Shown: positions 35,806 through 44,999 of the stretch, piece by piece
How the letters are laid out: each line of letters begins with the position of its first letter
Position numbering within the stretch: the first letter of the stretch is position 1
Made by a program: the position numbers and the translations under genes
Assembly: GCF_000400995.2 (NCBI RefSeq)
Contig: NZ_DF238999.1
Span: 186,001-250,000, forward strand
Length of the DNA: 64,000 nucleotides
DNA from: Acidovorax sp. MR-S7
Lineage (GTDB): Bacteria > Pseudomonadota > Gammaproteobacteria > Burkholderiales > Burkholderiaceae_C
Direction of reading: 5' to 3'
Notes under the pieces: model-generated
Told to the model about the DNA's origin: nothing
The model's database searches: none
The model's input: the letters and a program-made list of their open reading frames with translations, nothing else

Positions 35806-36513
35806 ATGGAAACCCAGCAAGTCCTCGCCCGCATCCTTCCGTTCATCCGCGAACGCGGCTACCAGCCGGGCGAACGTATTCCTTCGGAGCGTGAACTGGC
35901 CGAGCGCTTCCAGGTCAGCCGCGGCATCCTTCGCGAGGCATTGGCTACGCTGGAGGCGATGCGCGTGCTCGAGCGGCGCCCCCAATCGGGCATCTACCTC
36001 AAGGACATCGCCACAGAAGCCTCGCTCGACATGGTGGTGCTGGAGTCGGACCTGGGCATGCCGGTGTCGGCCGCCGACGTACTCGATCTCAACCAGTTCC
36101 GCTCCATGCTCGAAATCCAGGCCGTCACCCTGGCCTGCCAGCGCCGCACGGAGCAGGACATGGACCACCTGGACCTGATCCTCACCGCATCGCGGGCGCG
36201 CCATGCCGCCGGGCAATCGCTCAGCGAGCAGGACGCCCAATTCCACATGGCGCTGTGTGCCGCCAGCGGCAACCGGCTGATACAGCGCGCAGCCAACTCC
36301 TTCTGGCTGGCGTCACGGGCGCGGCGCGAGCAGTATTTCAGCGAGCCCGGCAATGCCAAGCGGTCCATCACCCAGCACACGGCGCTGCGCAACGCCATCG
36401 CGCAGGGAGACACGGGCAAGGCGCTGGACGTGCTCAACCAGCACCTGGGCAACGTCGAGCGCTACTGGATGGGCCACGTACAGCCTGCCAATGCCCGCCC
36501 AGGGCAGGACTGA
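35806..36513 (+). CDS. FadR-subfamily GntR transcriptional regulator
   Basis: This 235-residue regulator has an N-terminal winged helix-turn-helix (YQPGERIPSERELAERFQVS, then REALATLEAMRVLERRPQSG) followed by an all-helical FCD effector domain (about residues 90-225). The metal/effector residues appear as DAQFHMALCAASGN and the His in ITQHTALRNAI. It heads the plus-strand catabolic gene set and probably responds to a carboxylic acid from that pathway. Two perfect operators lie just upstream. Confidence 0.93.
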   Translation: METQQVLARILPFIRERGYQPGERIPSERELAERFQVSRGILREALATLEAMRVLERRPQSGIYLKDIATEASLDMVVLESDLGMPVSAADVLDLNQFRSMLEIQAVTLACQRRTEQDMDHLDLILTASRARHAAGQSLSEQDAQFHMALCAASGNRLIQRAANSFWLASRARREQYFSEPGNAKRSITQHTALRNAIAQGDTGKALDVLNQHLGNVERYWMGHVQPANARPGQD

Positions 36514-36519
36514 AGCGCC

Positions 36520-37509
36520 ATGCCGCCGCCCATCGTTTTGCTCACCAACCCCATGGAGGCCGGCGTGGAACAAGCGCTGTCACTCCAGTTCGAGCTGCGC
36601 CATGCGCCCGCTACCGACGCCGACACCCTGCGCGCGATGGCTCGAGACACGCAGTACATCGTGGTACGAGCACCCCTGCCTGGCGATCTGTTCGCCGCAG
36701 CTCCCGCGCTGCGCGGCGTCGTGCGCCACGGCGCAGGCCTGGACATGATCCCCGTGGACAAGGCCAGCGACCAAGGCGTGGCAGTTGCCAACGTGCCGGC
36801 CGTCAATGCGCGCAGCGTGGCCGAATACGCCATGGGGCAGATGCTCTCCCTGGCGCGGCAGCTCCCGGAAATGGAGGACCTGCTGCGCGCAGGGCAATGG
36901 AACGCCCCACGCGCCGCGGCCGAGCATCTGCCCGACCTGCATGGAAAGACCGTCGCCATCGTAGGCCTGGGAGCCATCGGCCGCGCCTTGGCAGGAATGT
37001 GCTCCGCAGGCTTCGGCATGCGTGTGCTCGGCGTACGGCGCAGCACTGCAACCGCTGGCGACCCGATCCCCTGCACATCCCTGGCCAAGGCCCTCCGCCA
37101 GGCCGATTTCCTCGTGCTGGCCTGCCCGCTCACCGACGCGACGCGCCACCTCGTCGACGCCGATGCCCTGGCGCATGCCAAACGGGGCCTGTTCATCGTG
37201 AACGTGGCGCGCGGCGCGGTGATCGACACCCCTGCGCTGATCGCAGCGCTCGAAAGCGGCCAGGTGGCAGGCGCGGCATTGGACGTCTTCGAGACCCAGC
37301 CCCTGCCCTGCGCATCGCGGCTGCGGGAGCTGCCGCGCGTGCGCCTCACACCGCACTTGGCCGGCATTACCCGCGACAGCATGCAGCGCATGAGCGCCGG
37401 CGTAGCCGAACAGCTGCTGCAGATGCAAGCAGGCCATCTGCCACGCCACCTCTGCAACCCGGAGGCTGAGAGCGCCATTCGCGCGCGCTGGGCCCGCCTC
37501 GGCAGCTAG
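36520..37509 (+). CDS. D-2-hydroxyacid dehydrogenase (NAD(P)-dependent)
   Basis: This 329-residue oxidoreductase of the D-isomer-specific family interconverts a 2-keto acid and its D-hydroxy acid. The nucleotide-binding motif is TVAIVGLGAIGRALAG (about residues 145-160). The catalytic Arg lies in FIVNVARGAVIDTPAL, the Glu in ALDVFETQPLP, and the His in RLTPHLAGITRDS. The substrate end shows RHGAGLDMIPVD. The family covers glyoxylate, hydroxypyruvate and phosphoglycerate enzymes; the substrate is not evident. It starts 6 bases after the regulator, in the same operon. Confidence 0.9.
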   Translation: MPPPIVLLTNPMEAGVEQALSLQFELRHAPATDADTLRAMARDTQYIVVRAPLPGDLFAAAPALRGVVRHGAGLDMIPVDKASDQGVAVANVPAVNARSVAEYAMGQMLSLARQLPEMEDLLRAGQWNAPRAAAEHLPDLHGKTVAIVGLGAIGRALAGMCSAGFGMRVLGVRRSTATAGDPIPCTSLAKALRQADFLVLACPLTDATRHLVDADALAHAKRGLFIVNVARGAVIDTPALIAALESGQVAGAALDVFETQPLPCASRLRELPRVRLTPHLAGITRDSMQRMSAGVAEQLLQMQAGHLPRHLCNPEAESAIRARWARLGS

Positions 37510-37542
37510 CCCCTTCTTGTTCCACCCCCTGCTCCTTGTCCC

Positions 37543-38709
37543 ATGAAGATCAAAAGCATCCAGGCCCGATGGCTCCACGTTCCCATTCCCTACGAAAAGC
37601 AGCACGTCTCGGATTTCGGCCGCGTCGCGTCGTTTGATTCGGTCCTCGTGCGCATCGAAACCGAGTGCGGCCTGGTCGGCTGGGGCGAAGCCAAGGAGGA
37701 AGTCGGCAGCGAAGGCAACAGCCACGGGGTCGTGGCCATCATCAACCACAAGTTCGGCCCCGCGCTGGTGGGTGAGGACCCGCGCGACATCAACCGCCTG
37801 TGGGAGCTCATGTACAACGGCTGCCGGGGGCACTACGCACTGGCGCATGGCCATGTGTTTCCCATCATGGGCCGCCGCGGTGTCTCGGTGGCTGCGATCA
37901 GCGGCATCGACATGGCGCTGTGGGACATTCTGGGCAAGCACCTGAACGCCCCGGTCTGGCGCCTGCTGGGAGGGCGCAAATCCGAACGCATGCCCGCCTA
38001 TGCATCGGGCGGCTGGGCCGATGCGCAACACATCGGCGAGCAGCTGCTGGGCTATGTCGCACTCGGTGGCTTCAAGGCGGTGAAGATGCGTGTGGGCGTG
38101 ATCGACGGCGATCCGATCCATTCGGCACGCCGGGTGCGCGCCGCGCGCGAAGCCCTGGGGCCCGACATCGGCCTGGCCTGCGACGCGCACGGCACCTACA
38201 CCGTAGCGGAGGCCAAGCGCTTTTGCCGCTTGGTGGAAGACTGCAACCTGCTGTGGTTCGAAGAGCCCGTCACGGCCGACGACAAGCACGGCATGGCCGA
38301 GGTACGTGCCGCCACCGCCATTCCCATCGCGGCCGGCGAGAGCGAATTCAACCGTTTCGATTTCCGTGACCTCGTGCAACTGCGCGCGGCAGATGTCTTC
38401 CAGCCCGACCTCGCCATCTGCGGCGGCATCTCGGAGGCGATGCGCATCGGCGCGCTTGCCGCCGCATGGAACATCAAGCTCGCGCCGCACCTGTGGACCG
38501 GCGCGCTAGCCTTCTCTGCCGGCATGCACGTGGCTGCCGCATCGCCCGCAGGCTTCATCCTGGAGTACTCCGTGGGAGCCAACCCGCTGCTCCAGGAACT
38601 GGCCGAAGAACAGTTCACCGTGCAGGACGGCTACGTGGAAATCCCTGATCGCCCGGGCCTGGGCATCACGGTGCGACAGGAATTCGTGGACCGCTACAGC
38701 GTGGCCTGA
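37543..38709 (+). CDS. Enolase-superfamily sugar-acid dehydratase (mandelate racemase/muconate lactonizing family)
   Basis: This 388-residue protein has an N-terminal capping domain, then a barrel. Active-site residues seen are Lys181 in AVKMRVG, metal ligands Asp214 (LACDAHGTY), Glu in WFEEPV and Glu in AAGESEFNR, and the barrel-end His in LAPHLWTG. The ligand set indicates proton abstraction from an acid such as an aldonate, with loss of water or racemisation. The usual KxK is KxR here. The specific substrate is unknown. It sits between the hydroxyacid dehydrogenase and two solute-binding proteins, fitting sugar-acid catabolism. Confidence 0.88.
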   Translation: MKIKSIQARWLHVPIPYEKQHVSDFGRVASFDSVLVRIETECGLVGWGEAKEEVGSEGNSHGVVAIINHKFGPALVGEDPRDINRLWELMYNGCRGHYALAHGHVFPIMGRRGVSVAAISGIDMALWDILGKHLNAPVWRLLGGRKSERMPAYASGGWADAQHIGEQLLGYVALGGFKAVKMRVGVIDGDPIHSARRVRAAREALGPDIGLACDAHGTYTVAEAKRFCRLVEDCNLLWFEEPVTADDKHGMAEVRAATAIPIAAGESEFNRFDFRDLVQLRAADVFQPDLAICGGISEAMRIGALAAAWNIKLAPHLWTGALAFSAGMHVAAASPAGFILEYSVGANPLLQELAEEQFTVQDGYVEIPDRPGLGITVRQEFVDRYSVA

Positions 38710-38751
38710 CGCGCCACCCCACTTCCAGACAACAAACCAGGAGACAACGCC

Positions 38752-39738
38752 ATGACCTTTTCTTCACCGCTGCGCCGCCGCGCACTGCTCATCGCTGCCG
38801 CCGCCATCCTGACGGGGGCAGGCATTGCGCACGCCAGCACCGCGGCCTATCCCACCAAGCCCATCCGCCTGGTCGTGCCCTTCGCTGCAGGAGGTACGAC
38901 CAGCATCCTGGCGCGCCTGCTGGCAGACCGCATGGGACAGAGCCTGGGGCAGCCCGTGGTCGTGGACAACCGCCCCGGCGCGGGCGGCAACGTGGGCATG
39001 GAGGTCGTGGCCAAGTCCGAACCCGACGGCTATACCCTGCTCATGGGACCGATCGGGCTGGCGATCAACCCGGCGCTCTACGCCAAGATGCCCTTCGATC
39101 CCATCAAGGATCTGACGCCCATCGGCCGATATGCCGGCGTGCCCAACCTGCTCGTCGTGCATCCGTCTGTGCCGGCCGCCAACGTCAAGGAGCTGGTGGC
39201 CTATGCCAAGGCCCATCCCGGCAAGCTCAACTACGCGTCCAACGGCAATGGCACGTCCAGCCATCTTGCGGCAGAGATGCTCAAGTCCGCGGCCGGAGTC
39301 GAACTCACGCACGTGCCCTACAAGGGCGGCGGCCCCGCCATGCAGGATCTCATCGGAGGGCAAGTGCAGATGCTGTTCGACCAGATGCCTGCCGTGCTGC
39401 CGCAAGTCGAAAGCGGACGCGTGCGCGCACTGGGCGTTTCCAGCATGCAGCGCTCCGCAGCCGCCAAGGAGATCCCTGCCATCTCGGAAACGTTGCCCGG
39501 ATTCGACATGACCGTCTGGTTCGGCTTCCTGGCGCCTGCAGGCACGCCGAAAGACGTTGTCAACAAGCTCAACGGTGAAATGCGCAAGGCGATCGACGCC
39601 CCCGACTTCCAGGCCCAGCTGGCCAAGATGGGCGTCACCCCCATGCCGAGCAGCCCGGAGGAATTCCGCAGCTTCATCGCCTCCGAAACGCAGCGCTGGG
39701 CGCAGGTCGTCAAGACCTCCGGCGCAAAGATCGACTGA
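38752..39738 (+). CDS. Bug/TctC-family solute-binding protein
   Basis: This 328-residue periplasmic binding protein has a signal peptide of about 27 residues (LRRRALLIAAAAILTGAGIA, ending AHAS). The mature start is YPTKPIRLVVPFAAGGTTSI, a family hallmark, followed by RPGAGGNVGMEVVAKSEPDGYT and VPYKGGGPAMQDLIGGQVQM. Bug proteins bind carboxylates for tripartite tricarboxylate transporters. No TctA/TctB membrane genes are nearby, which is common for this expanded family in Burkholderiales. CAGGAG precedes the ATG. Confidence 0.92.
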   Translation: MTFSSPLRRRALLIAAAAILTGAGIAHASTAAYPTKPIRLVVPFAAGGTTSILARLLADRMGQSLGQPVVVDNRPGAGGNVGMEVVAKSEPDGYTLLMGPIGLAINPALYAKMPFDPIKDLTPIGRYAGVPNLLVVHPSVPAANVKELVAYAKAHPGKLNYASNGNGTSSHLAAEMLKSAAGVELTHVPYKGGGPAMQDLIGGQVQMLFDQMPAVLPQVESGRVRALGVSSMQRSAAAKEIPAISETLPGFDMTVWFGFLAPAGTPKDVVNKLNGEMRKAIDAPDFQAQLAKMGVTPMPSSPEEFRSFIASETQRWAQVVKTSGAKID

Positions 39739-39769
39739 CCCCAGGCCGCACCAGAAAGGCACAGCCACC

Positions 39770-40759
39770 ATGCACTCGCCACGACGCCAACTCCTGTCCA
39801 TTGCCACGGCTCTCTGCTGCGCGCTCGGCTTGCCCGGCGCGGCCATGGCACAGGCCGACTATCCGAACAAGCCGCTGCGCGTGATCGTTCCGTTCCCCCC
39901 GGGGGGAGCCTCGGATACGCTGGGCCGCATGGTGGCCCAGCAGCTTTCCAATGCCTGGGGGCAGCCGGCAGTGGTGGAAAACCGTCCCGGCGCGGGCGGC
40001 AACATCGGCGCGGAAGCGGGCGCCAAGGCAGCGCCCGACGGCTACACGCTCACCTTGGCGGCAGCGGGGTTCATGGCGGTGAATCCATCGCTCTATCCCA
40101 AACTCAACTACGACTCCGCCAGCGACTTCCAGCCTGTCGCATTGCTGGTGCGCGCACCGCTGCTGCTCGTGGTGAATCCCACGAAGGTGGACGCAACCAC
40201 CGCGCGCGATTTCGTGCAGCTGGCCAAGCGCCAGCCAGGCAAGATCGCCATCGGCAACGGCGGCACGGGTACGGCCCAGCACCTGGGCGGCGTGAGCTTC
40301 GCCCTCGCTGCCGGGATCGACGTGGCCCATGTGCCTTACAAGGGCAGCGCTCCGGCCACCAACGACCTGCTGGGAGGCGTCACCGATGCGCAGTTCGACA
40401 ACCTGGTCACGCTCGTGCCGTTCGTGAAGTCCGGCAAGCTGCGCGCCCTGGGTGTGTCGTCGAAGCAGCGCGTCTCCGCGCTGCCGGACGTTCCCACCCT
40501 CTCGGAAGCAGCGCTGCCCGGCTTCGAGGACGGCACCTGGTACGGCATCGTCGCGCCCCGGGGAACACCCCAGCCCATCGTCGAAAAGCTCAATGCGGAG
40601 CTGCGCCGCATGCTGGCCCAGCCGGACACACAGCAAAAGCTGCTGTCGATGGGGCTGGAACCTGCGGGTGGAACGGCGGCGGAATTCGGAACGCTGATCC
40701 ATTCCGAGATCGCCAAGTACCGCGACATCGTGCGCAAGGCGCACGTCACACTGGATTGA
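39770..40759 (+). CDS. Bug/TctC-family solute-binding protein (second copy)
   Basis: This 329-residue protein has signal peptide HSPRRQLLSIATALCCALGL ending at AMAQ. Mature motifs are YPNKPLRVIVPFPPGGASDT, RPGAGGNIGAEAGAKAAPDG and VPYKGSAPATNDLLGGVTDA. It is a paralogue of the preceding gene, 31 bases downstream, and appears to be the last of the operon. The same frame is open far upstream (to 39557), but the ATG at 39770 opens the signal peptide. Two binding proteins in one operon could widen the ligand range. Confidence 0.92.
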   Translation: MHSPRRQLLSIATALCCALGLPGAAMAQADYPNKPLRVIVPFPPGGASDTLGRMVAQQLSNAWGQPAVVENRPGAGGNIGAEAGAKAAPDGYTLTLAAAGFMAVNPSLYPKLNYDSASDFQPVALLVRAPLLLVVNPTKVDATTARDFVQLAKRQPGKIAIGNGGTGTAQHLGGVSFALAAGIDVAHVPYKGSAPATNDLLGGVTDAQFDNLVTLVPFVKSGKLRALGVSSKQRVSALPDVPTLSEAALPGFEDGTWYGIVAPRGTPQPIVEKLNAELRRMLAQPDTQQKLLSMGLEPAGGTAAEFGTLIHSEIAKYRDIVRKAHVTLD

Positions 40760-40781
40760 CGGGCACTGGGATGGCGCCGGC

Positions 40782-41963
40782 TCATTCCTGCCGCATGTCG
40801 GACGCCAGGACGGCCAACGCGCCGAACGCCAGCACCCCCAGCAGCGCGGAGAACGCCAGGGCGCCCGCGCCCCACTGCTCCACCGCCAGCCCGAACAGGA
40901 AAGGCGCGCCCGCCTGGACGACGCGGGCCGGCACCATCAGCAGCCCCTGCCGCTGCCCGTAGCCCTGCGCACCGAACACCAGCAGCGGCAGCGTTCCGAT
41001 GGCGATGGTCAGGATGCCGTTGCCCAGGCCGTGCAGCACGGCAAAAGCCGGCGCCGCATACCCGCCCAGCAGCACCAGCAACAGTACGCCCAGCGGATGC
41101 GCCAGTGTGGCCAGCCGCGCAGACAGCAGCGGGTGCGCATGCCTGAGCACGGTGAACTCGATCAGCCGCCCTCCCACCTGCGCAGGCCCCACCAGCGCCG
41201 CGATGCCGATGGCCGCTGCCGCCGCCACTCCGCAAGCCTGCAGGACCTTGGGTAGATGCGCTGCCATGGCGGTGCTGTTGAACCATGCGATGGCAAACAC
41301 GCAGGCCATGAGCAGGGCCGCACGCCGTTGGCGTGCGACGGGCACGCCCGGCTGATGGGCATCGGCATGCGCGGGCCTTGTCTCGGCGGCCCCGGCGTCG
41401 CCCCGCACCACCTTGGGCAGCATCGCGTTCAGCGGCAACCCCAGGAACAGGTGAAGCCCCGCCCACACCAGGCAGGCACTGCGCCAGCCGGCGGTGGTTT
41501 CCACATAGGCCGACAGGGGCCAGCCCACGGTGCTCGCGAAACCGCCCAGCAAGGTGATCCCGGTGATCGCGCGGCGGGCTTCCTGGCCATGCAGGCGCAC
41601 CAGCGTGGCGAATGCCGCCTCATAGAGCCCGCTGCCCATGGCCAGTCCCATCACGGCCCATGCGGCAAAGACATGGACGGGCTGGGAGGCCTGGCTCATC
41701 GCAGCCAAGCCGGCTGCGAACACCAGGTTGCTGAGGACCAGCACCGGCCGCCCGCCGAAGCGGTCGATCGCGCGCCCGGCCCACGGGCCGATCCCTGCGG
41801 CGAACAGCAATGCCATCGAGAAGGCGCCGAAGATGCCGGAGGAGGACATTCCGGTGTCCCTGCCCATGGGGTCCGCGAGCACGGCGGGCAGGTAGTACGA
41901 CGATGCCCAGGCCAGCGTCTGGGCAACGCCCAGCATCACCGTGGTGGTCATTTTGCTTTGCAT
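40782..41963 (-). CDS. MFS transporter
   Basis: This 393-residue protein has about 12 hydrophobic segments. The loop 2-3 signature appears as GRAIDRFGGRPVLVLSNLVF, and an equivalent in the second half (RHAHPLLSARLATLAHPLG). A central hydrophilic loop (about residues 190-215, DAGAAETRPAHADAHQPG) separates the two six-helix halves. The substrate is unknown. It is transcribed toward the solute-binding gene (convergent ends 22 bases apart), so it belongs physically, but not transcriptionally, to the catabolic locus. A second ATG (41951) is possible. Confidence 0.88.
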   Translation of the reverse strand: MQSKMTTTVMLGVAQTLAWASSYYLPAVLADPMGRDTGMSSSGIFGAFSMALLFAAGIGPWAGRAIDRFGGRPVLVLSNLVFAAGLAAMSQASQPVHVFAAWAVMGLAMGSGLYEAAFATLVRLHGQEARRAITGITLLGGFASTVGWPLSAYVETTAGWRSACLVWAGLHLFLGLPLNAMLPKVVRGDAGAAETRPAHADAHQPGVPVARQRRAALLMACVFAIAWFNSTAMAAHLPKVLQACGVAAAAAIGIAALVGPAQVGGRLIEFTVLRHAHPLLSARLATLAHPLGVLLLVLLGGYAAPAFAVLHGLGNGILTIAIGTLPLLVFGAQGYGQRQGLLMVPARVVQAGAPFLFGLAVEQWGAGALAFSALLGVLAFGALAVLASDMRQE

Positions 41964-42063
41964 GCTTGCGGCGCGTCAGTAGCTCCGTCCAGCGTGCACA
42001 ATCCACGGCCGCCCCAGCCAGGGGCTGAGCGCTTCTTCCCCATCCTTGCCATCCCGAAAAGAC

Positions 42064-42441
42064 ATGAAACAGCAGCTCCTCGCACTGACGACCTTCCTAT
42101 GCACCCTCTGCGCGTTCCAGGCCCATGCCCAGCAAGACCAGGTGATCGGCCAGTATGGCATCCATGTCTACGTGATGGTGCCCACGGACAAGGCCGGCGA
42201 CCGCAACTACGTGCGGCGGGCTGCGGAGCACGCATGCGCGAGCAAGAGCGTGTGCTATGCCTCCGTGTGGGCCGAGAGCCTGGACCGCCCCGAGGGCGTT
42301 CCGCCCCATCCCCGCTACGAGGAAAACAAGCTGGCGCAATTCCAGCGCAACCGCAACGCGGGCGTGGAGGCGTCGTTTGCCGCGAACTGCCGGCTGTTCA
42401 AGAAGGACATCAACGTGCCCTGCCTGACGGGCACCGACTGA
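42064..42441 (+). CDS. Small secreted protein, unknown function
   Basis: This 125-residue protein has signal peptide KQQLLALTTFLCTLCAFQAH (cleavage near AHAQ). The mature part contains four Cys (EHACASKSVCYAS and AANCRLFKKDINVPCL), suggesting two disulphides in the periplasm. I do not recognise the family. The ATG at 42064 opens the signal peptide. It stands alone between the divergent MFS gene and the convergent RNA methyltransferase gene. Confidence 0.7.
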   Translation: MKQQLLALTTFLCTLCAFQAHAQQDQVIGQYGIHVYVMVPTDKAGDRNYVRRAAEHACASKSVCYASVWAESLDRPEGVPPHPRYEENKLAQFQRNRNAGVEASFAANCRLFKKDINVPCLTGTD

Positions 42442-42449
42442 GAGCAGGC

Positions 42450-43223
42450 TCAGCAGCGCGCCGCCGCGCTCGCATGCAGGCAGATGGCAGCGGCTGCGCC
42501 CACGTTGAGGGACTCCTCGCCCCCCGGCTGGGTGATGCGGATGTGCAGGCGCGCCCGCGCTTGCAGCGCGGGCGACACGCCCTGCCCTTCGTGCCCCAGG
42601 ATCCAGCCGCACGGCCACGGCAGCGCAGCGCGGTGCAGCCAGTCGCCCTGGTGCGAGCTGGTGGCCAGCAGCGGCACGCGCAGGGTGTCGATGTGTTGCT
42701 CGTCCAGCCCCTCTACCAGCCTCAGTGCGAAATGCGCGCCCATGCCCGCGCGCAGCACCTTGGGCGACCAGAGCAGCGCCGTGCCCTTGAGCGCAGCCAC
42801 CTGCGTGAAGCCGAAGGCCGAGGCGCTGCGCAGGATGGAGCCCACGTTGCCCGCATCCTGCAGCCGGTCGAGCACCACCGTGGGCGCATCGGCATCCAGC
42901 GCCGCAGCGGCGGGCATGTCGAGCACGAAACCCATGCGCGCCGGCGATTCCAGTGCGCTGATGTCGGCCCACAGGGCATCGGCGATGACTATGTTCTTGA
43001 TAGCTGCTCGCGCATACTGCTCGGGCGCTACAGGCCAAAAAGACTCTGAAAACACGGCCAAGGCCGGGCGCCGGCCGCGCGCGAGCAGCGCACTGCACAG
43101 ATGATCGCCTTCCAGCCACACGCGGCCCTGCTTGCGGTAGGCGGTGCTGTCCTGCGACAGGCGGCGCAGGCCCTTGACGAAGGCGTTGTCGCGCGAATGG
43201 ATGGTGAGAGGCGTGGCAGTCAT
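42450..43223 (-). CDS. TrmH/SpoU-family RNA 2'-O-methyltransferase
   Basis: This 257-residue enzyme uses S-adenosylmethionine to methylate ribose in rRNA or tRNA. It carries SpoU motif 1 ([16 protein letters not shown]), motif 2 ([12 protein letters not shown]) and motif 3 ([16 protein letters not shown]), with an N-terminal substrate-binding domain. A copy of the dispersed repeat lies in frame and encodes the [19 protein letters not shown] segment (about residues 58-78). The ATG overlaps the rnhB stop (ATGA). It is the last gene of the 16-gene minus-strand run. Confidence 0.92.
   Translation of the reverse strand: MTATPLTIHSRDNAFVKGLRRLSQDSTAYRKQGRVWLEGDHLCSALLARGRRPALAVFSESFWPVAPEQYARAAIKNIVIADALWADISALESPARMGFVLDMPAAAALDADAPTVVLDRLQDAGNVGSILRSASAFGFTQVAALKGTALLWSPKVLRAGMGAHFALRLVEGLDEQHIDTLRVPLLATSSHQGDWLHRAALPWPCGWILGHEGQGVSPALQARARLHIRITQPGGEESLNVGAAAAICLHASAAARC
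42997..43049 (+). repeat. Dispersed palindromic repeat, copy F (inside RNA methyltransferase gene)
   Basis: TTGATAGCTGCTCGCGC-ATACTGCTCG-GGCGCTACAGGCC followed by A-run. It is degenerate but keeps the ATAGCT, GCGC and AGGCC landmarks; it is read antisense as coding sequence. Confidence 0.65.
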
Positions 43224-43846
43224 GCGGAAACGGCCTGAAGGGCGCGCGCCACGGGCGCAAACGAGCGGCGGTGCTGCGGACAGGCGCCGTGCGCCTGCAG
43301 CGCAGCCATGTGTTCGAGGGTGCCGTAGCCCTTGTGGCCTGCGAACCCGTACTGCGGGTACTCCGTGTGGAGCTGCGCGCACCAGCGGTCGCGCGTGACC
43401 TTGGCGAGGATGGAAGCGGCCGAGATGGCCTGCACCAGCGCATCGCCCTTGACGATGGCCTCGGCCGGCACGTCCAGCGGCGGCAGGCGGTTGCCATCCA
43501 CCAGCACGCGCACGGGCTTCAGGCGCAGGCCCTGCACCGCGCGGCGCATGGCGAGCATGGTGGCCTGCAGGATGTTGAGGCGGTCGATCTCCTCCACGCT
43601 GGCCTCTGCGACACTGCAGCACAGGGCCCTGGCGCGGATTTCGTCGAAGAGCTGCTCGCGGCGTGCGGCGCTCAGCACCTTGGAATCAGCCAGCCCGGCG
43701 ATGGGCTGCAGGTCGTCCAGGATCACCGCGGCGGCCACCACAGGCCCGGCCAGCGGGCCGCGCCCGGCCTCGTCCACGCCCGCGACCAGGCCGGGCGGAT
43801 GCCAGTCGAGGCAGCCCTGTTCAAGCGAGGATTTTCTGGATCGCAT
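43220..43846 (-). CDS. rnhB: Ribonuclease HII
   Basis: This 208-residue enzyme cuts the RNA strand of RNA-DNA hybrids and removes misincorporated ribonucleotides. The active-site start [19 protein letters not shown] carries the Asp-Glu pair. Further Asp is in [12 protein letters not shown], and [16 protein letters not shown] is typical of RNase HII. ATG 43846 was used; the TTG at 43855 is less likely. Its first 26 bases overlap the end of lpxB. Position after lpxB is conserved in proteobacteria. Confidence 0.95.
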   Translation of the reverse strand: MRSRKSSLEQGCLDWHPPGLVAGVDEAGRGPLAGPVVAAAVILDDLQPIAGLADSKVLSAARREQLFDEIRARALCCSVAEASVEEIDRLNILQATMLAMRRAVQGLRLKPVRVLVDGNRLPPLDVPAEAIVKGDALVQAISAASILAKVTRDRWCAQLHTEYPQYGFAGHKGYGTLEHMAALQAHGACPQHRRSFAPVARALQAVSA

Positions 43847-44987
43847 CGGCGGCAAGGCGGGGGGTATCGCGCCGCAGGCTTTCGTGCAGCGCGGTGAAAC
43901 GTCGTTCGAGGGAAGCCATGCGGGCCGGATCGCGCGCAGGCGCGTCCAGCCACTGTTGCACGGCGTCGGCCAGCGCCTGGGGCGTGGCGGCGTCCTGCAG
44001 CAGCTCGGGCACCACGAAATCGCGGCACAGGATGTTGGGCAGCCCCACCCAGGGCTGCAGCTGCTTGCGCCGCATCAGCCGCCAGCTGATCGGGTGCATG
44101 TGGTAGGCGATGACCATGGGGCGTTTGAAGAGCGCTGCCTCCAGCGTGGCCGTGCCGCTGGCGATCAGCGTGCAGTCGCAGGCCGCCAGCACGGCATGCG
44201 ACTGGCCGGTGACGAGGGTGAGCTGCTCCAGCACGCCGCACTCGCGCGCGATCTGCTCGATGCGCACGCGCAGCGCAGGCACGGCGGGCACTACCAGTTT
44301 GATAGCTGGCCGCGCTTTCCTGATAAGCGCTGCAGCCTGAAAGAAGGGTTTGGCGATGTAGGCCACCTCGGCCAACCGGCTGCCGGGCAGGATGGCCAGT
44401 ACCTCGTCGTCCTGCGCCAGCCCCAGCTGGGCGCGTGCGGCCTGCTGGTCGGGCTGCATCGGAATGACGCTGGCCAGCGGATGGCCCACATAGGTCGCGG
44501 CGATGCCGTGGCGCGCGAGCAGTTCGGGCTCGAACGGAAAGATGCACAGCACATGGTCCGCGCTGGCGCGGATCTTCTCCACGCGGTTGGCGCGCCACGC
44601 CCAGATAGACGGGCAGACGAAGTGCACTGTCTTCACGCCGGCGGCACGCAGGTCGCGCTCCAGGCCCAAGTTGAAGTCGGGCGCATCCACGCCGATGAGC
44701 ACGTCGGGCTTGTCCGCCAGCAGCCGCGCGCGCAAGTCCTTGCGGATCTTCAGGATGCCCAGCAGGCGCCGCACCAGCTCGATGCTGTAGCCGTGCACGG
44801 CCAGCCGTTCGCTGGGCCACCAGGCATCGAAGCCGCGCGCCTGCATCTGCGCGCCGCCGATGCCGTGGCCCGCCACGCCGGGCCATTGGGCCTGCAGGCC
44901 ATCGAGCAGCAGGCCGGCCAGCAAGTCGCCGGACGTTTCGCCGGCCACCATCGCCACCTTTGGCGAGTACTGTGGCGGATGCTGCAT
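43821..44987 (-). CDS. lpxB: Lipid-A-disaccharide synthase
   Basis: This 388-residue glycosyltransferase joins UDP-diacylglucosamine and lipid X at the inner membrane. The N terminus has [38 protein letters not shown] and [20 protein letters not shown] are diagnostic; the C-terminal nucleotide site has [21 protein letters not shown] dispersed repeat copy is incorporated in frame, encoding [11 protein letters not shown] near residues 220-236. It overlaps rnhB by 26 bases. Confidence 0.96.
   Translation of the reverse strand: MQHPPQYSPKVAMVAGETSGDLLAGLLLDGLQAQWPGVAGHGIGGAQMQARGFDAWWPSERLAVHGYSIELVRRLLGILKIRKDLRARLLADKPDVLIGVDAPDFNLGLERDLRAAGVKTVHFVCPSIWAWRANRVEKIRASADHVLCIFPFEPELLARHGIAATYVGHPLASVIPMQPDQQAARAQLGLAQDDEVLAILPGSRLAEVAYIAKPFFQAAALIRKARPAIKLVVPAVPALRVRIEQIARECGVLEQLTLVTGQSHAVLAACDCTLIASGTATLEAALFKRPMVIAYHMHPISWRLMRRKQLQPWVGLPNILCRDFVVPELLQDAATPQALADAVQQWLDAPARDPARMASLERRFTALHESLRRDTPRLAADAIQKILA
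44297..44347 (+). repeat. Dispersed palindromic repeat, copy G (inside lpxB)
   Basis: GATAGCTGGCCGCGCTTTCCTGATAAGCGCTGCAGCC then A-rich. The GCGCTT/AAGCGC arms are intact. It is translated from the opposite strand as part of LpxB. Confidence 0.75.
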
Positions 44988-44999
44988 GCCCTCGCCCTT

